A DNA stretch of 64,000 nucleotides from CAYZTY01 sp964444665 (GTDB lineage Bacteria > Planctomycetota > Phycisphaerae > Sedimentisphaerales > CAYZTY01): contig CAYUIE010000004.1 of assembly GCA_964444665.1 (NCBI GenBank), positions 186,001 through 250,000 on the forward strand, in the 5' to 3' direction. This document shows, one piece after another, positions 61,599-64,000 of the stretch (position 1 is its first letter; the number at the start of each line of letters is the position of its first letter). The position numbers were made by a program, and so were the translations under genes. Under the pieces are notes generated by a model. The model saw only the letters and a list, made by a program, of their open reading frames with translations. It was not told where the DNA came from and ran no database searches.

Positions 61599-64000
61599 AT
61601 GAAAAAGATAATGGTAACAGCGTTGGCTTGGGTTATGATCTTTGACCTTGGGGGAAGCGGAATCGGTTGGGCTGATCGAGCTAGTCAAAAGCTCATCAAT
61701 CCCGAAGATATTATGATAAGGTTCAAACAGTGTAAAGACAGGATAAAAGTAATCGTCGGTCTGATTGAGCCTGCCGAGATAAAGGATAAAATTAGCTGGA
61801 AGTCAGAAGAATCAGTTCGATCCTTAAGAGTTGAAATAGCCAATCGCCAGGCATCGGTTCTGTCTTCACTTACCCCTGGTGAGTTCACTTTGAGACATCG
61901 GTATGAAAACCTTCCTGGATTCTCCGGTGAGATTACAGTTGGCGGTCTTGACAAACTTCTTGATAATCCTTTGGTAGTATCTGTTGAACCTGACAGGCTT
62001 GAATATGCACTTTTGGCGCAGGGCACAGCGTTAATCAACGGAACAACATACCGCTCAACCTACAATGGCAGTGGTATAGCTATCGCTATTTCTGATACCG
62101 GTGTGGATTACACACATGCCAGGCTCGGCAATGGTAGTCTTCCAAATAGTAAAGTCATTGGCGGTTACGATTTTGGCGATGGCGATTCTGACCCAATGCC
62201 AAATGGTAATGCTCATGGAACTGCCTGTGCTGGAATAGCTGCCGGGGATTTGGGTACTGTCGGTGATTATATTGGCGGAGTGGCATACAATTCGAAAATA
62301 TATGCTCTGAAGATATCACACGGCAGCACAGGTTCGGCATGGGATTCTGATGTGATAGATGCTTGGGATTGGTGCATTACTAACCAATACTATCATCCCG
62401 ACAGTCCAATTATGGTTATAAGCCACAGTTTTGGAGGGGGACGGTACTTTAGTTCAGCAGCGGCGGAAGCAGATAGGCCATTCTACGCTGCCGCAGCAGA
62501 TCGCGTGATTACAGCGGGCATTACTTTGCTTGCGGCATCAGGCAATGATGGATACTGCTCTTCCCTCAACGCTCCTGCGGCTTTTTCCAGCATAATTTCA
62601 GTTGGGGCCGTTTATGATGCAGGCTTAGGAACTTATGATTGGTGCGTTAGCGATAGTTCGTGTGCGGCGCCAGGCGGTACGCGAACTTGTGATAGCGGCG
62701 AGTTTTCCACAAGGCAAACGTCAGGAGATGACATAGTTACGGTCTATTCCAACACAGCTTCGTTCCTAGATATCTTGGCACCGTCTCACTGTGCGTACAC
62801 CACTGATATTGTTGGTTCAGGGGGTTATTCAACGGTTGACTATGATAGCTGTTTCGGTGGAACTTCAGCAGCATGCCCCTATGCAGCTGGAGCCGTGGCT
62901 TGTCTGCAGGAGGCAGCCATGGACTTGACAGGAGATTACTTAACGCCTGATCAGGTAAGGGCAACATTGGTTAACACAGGAGACAATATTGCTGATGGCA
63001 AGGTTGCTATAACGAAACCACGAGTAAACTTGGAAGCTGCTATTCAAAGCCTCGGTGGGGAGAATAATGATCCATTCCTTTATAACGGTTGGGTATCACC
63101 GCAATCAGGAACAACAGTAACTGATTTTGAATATACTGTTAATTACCATGATGTAGATGGAGATGTTCCTAATTATGTAAGAGTTTATATAGATGGGAAT
63201 CCACATGATATGACCCTGTGGAATGGTACTGCAGCGAGTGGGGAATACCTTTATGTGACGCAACTTTCTTCTGGCAGCCACAATTATTATTTTACAACTA
63301 CTGATATTAGAGGAGGCTACAGACAGACAGTAAGTTATACGGGTCCCAATGTAGATGTTCCTCCTTCCGGTTCATTTGATGTGCTTGACTATACCGCAGA
63401 TGATTCACCCTCGATTCTCTCCTCCAACAACGGAGATGGGATTTTTCAAAGTGGTGAGAAAGTGAATGTCAGACCGCGCATCCAATTTAATGGAATTGCT
63501 ACTGCCACAGATATTGGTGTTGCATTACCTTACGATGGATCTAACCTAGAGGTACCTACCGGAGATAGAAACTATCCTGACCTAAATCCGGGGGAGACAG
63601 GATACCCTAAGAATAATAGGTATTTCCAAATTGAGGCAAATCTCGACTATACCGGTATTGAGGACGTTGATGTTCAGATTGAGTGGGAGGAAGAAGATGT
63701 ACCCCACTATCAATTGCTCTCCGATGGGCTTAGTTTTAATGTTCAACCGGCAGCATGGATATGGTTGAGCGACCAAGCGTGGGATTTTGGCGTGACCAGT
63801 CCAGGTGACAATGTTATTTACACCTTAACAGTTACGAATATCGGAACTGATGTTTTACAGGTCACCAACATCGACACATCCAGTGAAGATACGGTTGCAA
63901 ATCCCACTTCATTTGCACTCAACCCCGGCAACTCCCGTAATGTGGAAATAACTATTTATACTTCAGGTCTTGAAGGGCAACTTTCCAGAGACATACACGT
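61599..64000 (+). CDS. Secreted subtilisin-like (S8) serine protease, 3' end outside window
   Basis: The frame opens at ATG 61599 and stays open to the window end (800 codons). Signal peptide (1-25, cut near GWADR). The propeptide-like region (about 30-140) is followed by the S8 domain with Asp166 in SDTGVD, His206 in AHGTACAG and Ser423 in GGTSAACPYAAG; SGNDG is also seen. Cysteines around 350-425 may form disulfides. From about residue 490 beta-sandwich repeats follow, and from about 720 an ASPM/choice-of-anchor-like module (WDFGVTSPGDNV). A dockerin-like end may follow outside. Confidence 0.88.
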   Translation, partial: MKKIMVTALAWVMIFDLGGSGIGWADRASQKLINPEDIMIRFKQCKDRIKVIVGLIEPAEIKDKISWKSEESVRSLRVEIANRQASVLSSLTPGEFTLRHRYENLPGFSGEITVGGLDKLLDNPLVVSVEPDRLEYALLAQGTALINGTTYRSTYNGSGIAIAISDTGVDYTHARLGNGSLPNSKVIGGYDFGDGDSDPMPNGNAHGTACAGIAAGDLGTVGDYIGGVAYNSKIYALKISHGSTGSAWDSDVIDAWDWCITNQYYHPDSPIMVISHSFGGGRYFSSAAAEADRPFYAAAADRVITAGITLLAASGNDGYCSSLNAPAAFSSIISVGAVYDAGLGTYDWCVSDSSCAAPGGTRTCDSGEFSTRQTSGDDIVTVYSNTASFLDILAPSHCAYTTDIVGSGGYSTVDYDSCFGGTSAACPYAAGAVACLQEAAMDLTGDYLTPDQVRATLVNTGDNIADGKVAITKPRVNLEAAIQSLGGENNDPFLYNGWVSPQSGTTVTDFEYTVNYHDVDGDVPNYVRVYIDGNPHDMTLWNGTAASGEYLYVTQLSSGSHNYYFTTTDIRGGYRQTVSYTGPNVDVPPSGSFDVLDYTADDSPSILSSNNGDGIFQSGEKVNVRPRIQFNGIATATDIGVALPYDGSNLEVPTGDRNYPDLNPGETGYPKNNRYFQIEANLDYTGIEDVDVQIEWEEEDVPHYQLLSDGLSFNVQPAAWIWLSDQAWDFGVTSPGDNVIYTLTVTNIGTDVLQVTNIDTSSEDTVANPTSFALNPGNSRNVEITIYTSGLEGQLSRDIH

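Overview
The window looks like a chromosomal segment from a Gram-negative-type bacterium, most likely a member of the Planctomycetota (Phycisphaerae / Sedimentisphaerales-like). This is an inference. It rests on two secreted proteins that end in Asp-rich, dockerin/EF-hand-like modules followed by a short Trp-Leu element, a style common in that lineage, on the LptF/LptG lipopolysaccharide exporters, and on many short intergenic palindromes. No rRNA and only one tRNA, Leu(UAA), is present. Most genes are housekeeping. There is no prophage, no recognisable transposase and no CRISPR array.

Layout. 0-4 kb: parA, nusB and ribH on the minus strand, then a large TPR protein and tRNA-Leu. 4-7.7 kb: a classical citrate synthase beside a DRE-TIM enzyme that resembles Re-citrate synthase, plus a HAD hydrolase. 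7.7-9.7 kb: two orphan genes among palindromic repeats. 9.7-18.2 kb: threonine synthase, then an envelope block with an ArnT-like transferase, a phosphatase-like protein that lacks its catalytic cysteine, an ArnC/DPM1-like transferase, a YdjC deacetylase and LptF/LptG. 18.2-24.2 kb: thiC behind a TPP riboswitch with an attenuator, metG behind a promoter, structured leader and terminator, a GH51 arabinofuranosidase and an Xaa-Pro peptidase. 24.2-31.8 kb: a possible non-coding RNA, a rhomboid-TPR protein, an SH3 protein, a giant AsmA-like protein and purD. 32-36 kb: gap, pgk, rpe and accD. 36-39.7 kb: a secreted propeller protein, then hisC, hisB and ispF.

39.7-41.7 kb is the most unusual part. 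It holds a GxxExxY (PD-(D/E)XK-like) gene and an AT-rich gene with a HEPN-type Rx4H motif. Arrays of a roughly 10-bp repeat bracket the second gene in opposite orientations. 41.7-45.5 kb: cysS, ruvC, ruvA and ruvB. 45.6-51.3 kb: a secreted IdeS/Mac-like cysteine peptidase with a tRNA-like 5' leader, catalase, and several small proteins including a repetitive LEA-like one. 51.5-59.6 kb: a long minus-strand cluster purA-uppS-cdsA-phoH-HD-ybeY-corC-recO (envelope lipid precursors, RNA processing, repair). 59.8-64 kb: two unknown proteins and a secreted subtilisin-like protease that runs off the right edge.

Regulation that can be read directly: the TPP riboswitch and terminator of thiC, the metG leader, sigma70-like promoters for gap, katA, the SH3 gene and the IdeS-like gene, and several hairpin terminators. 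Short palindromic repeats lie in many gaps, and in one place one repeat has been inserted into another.
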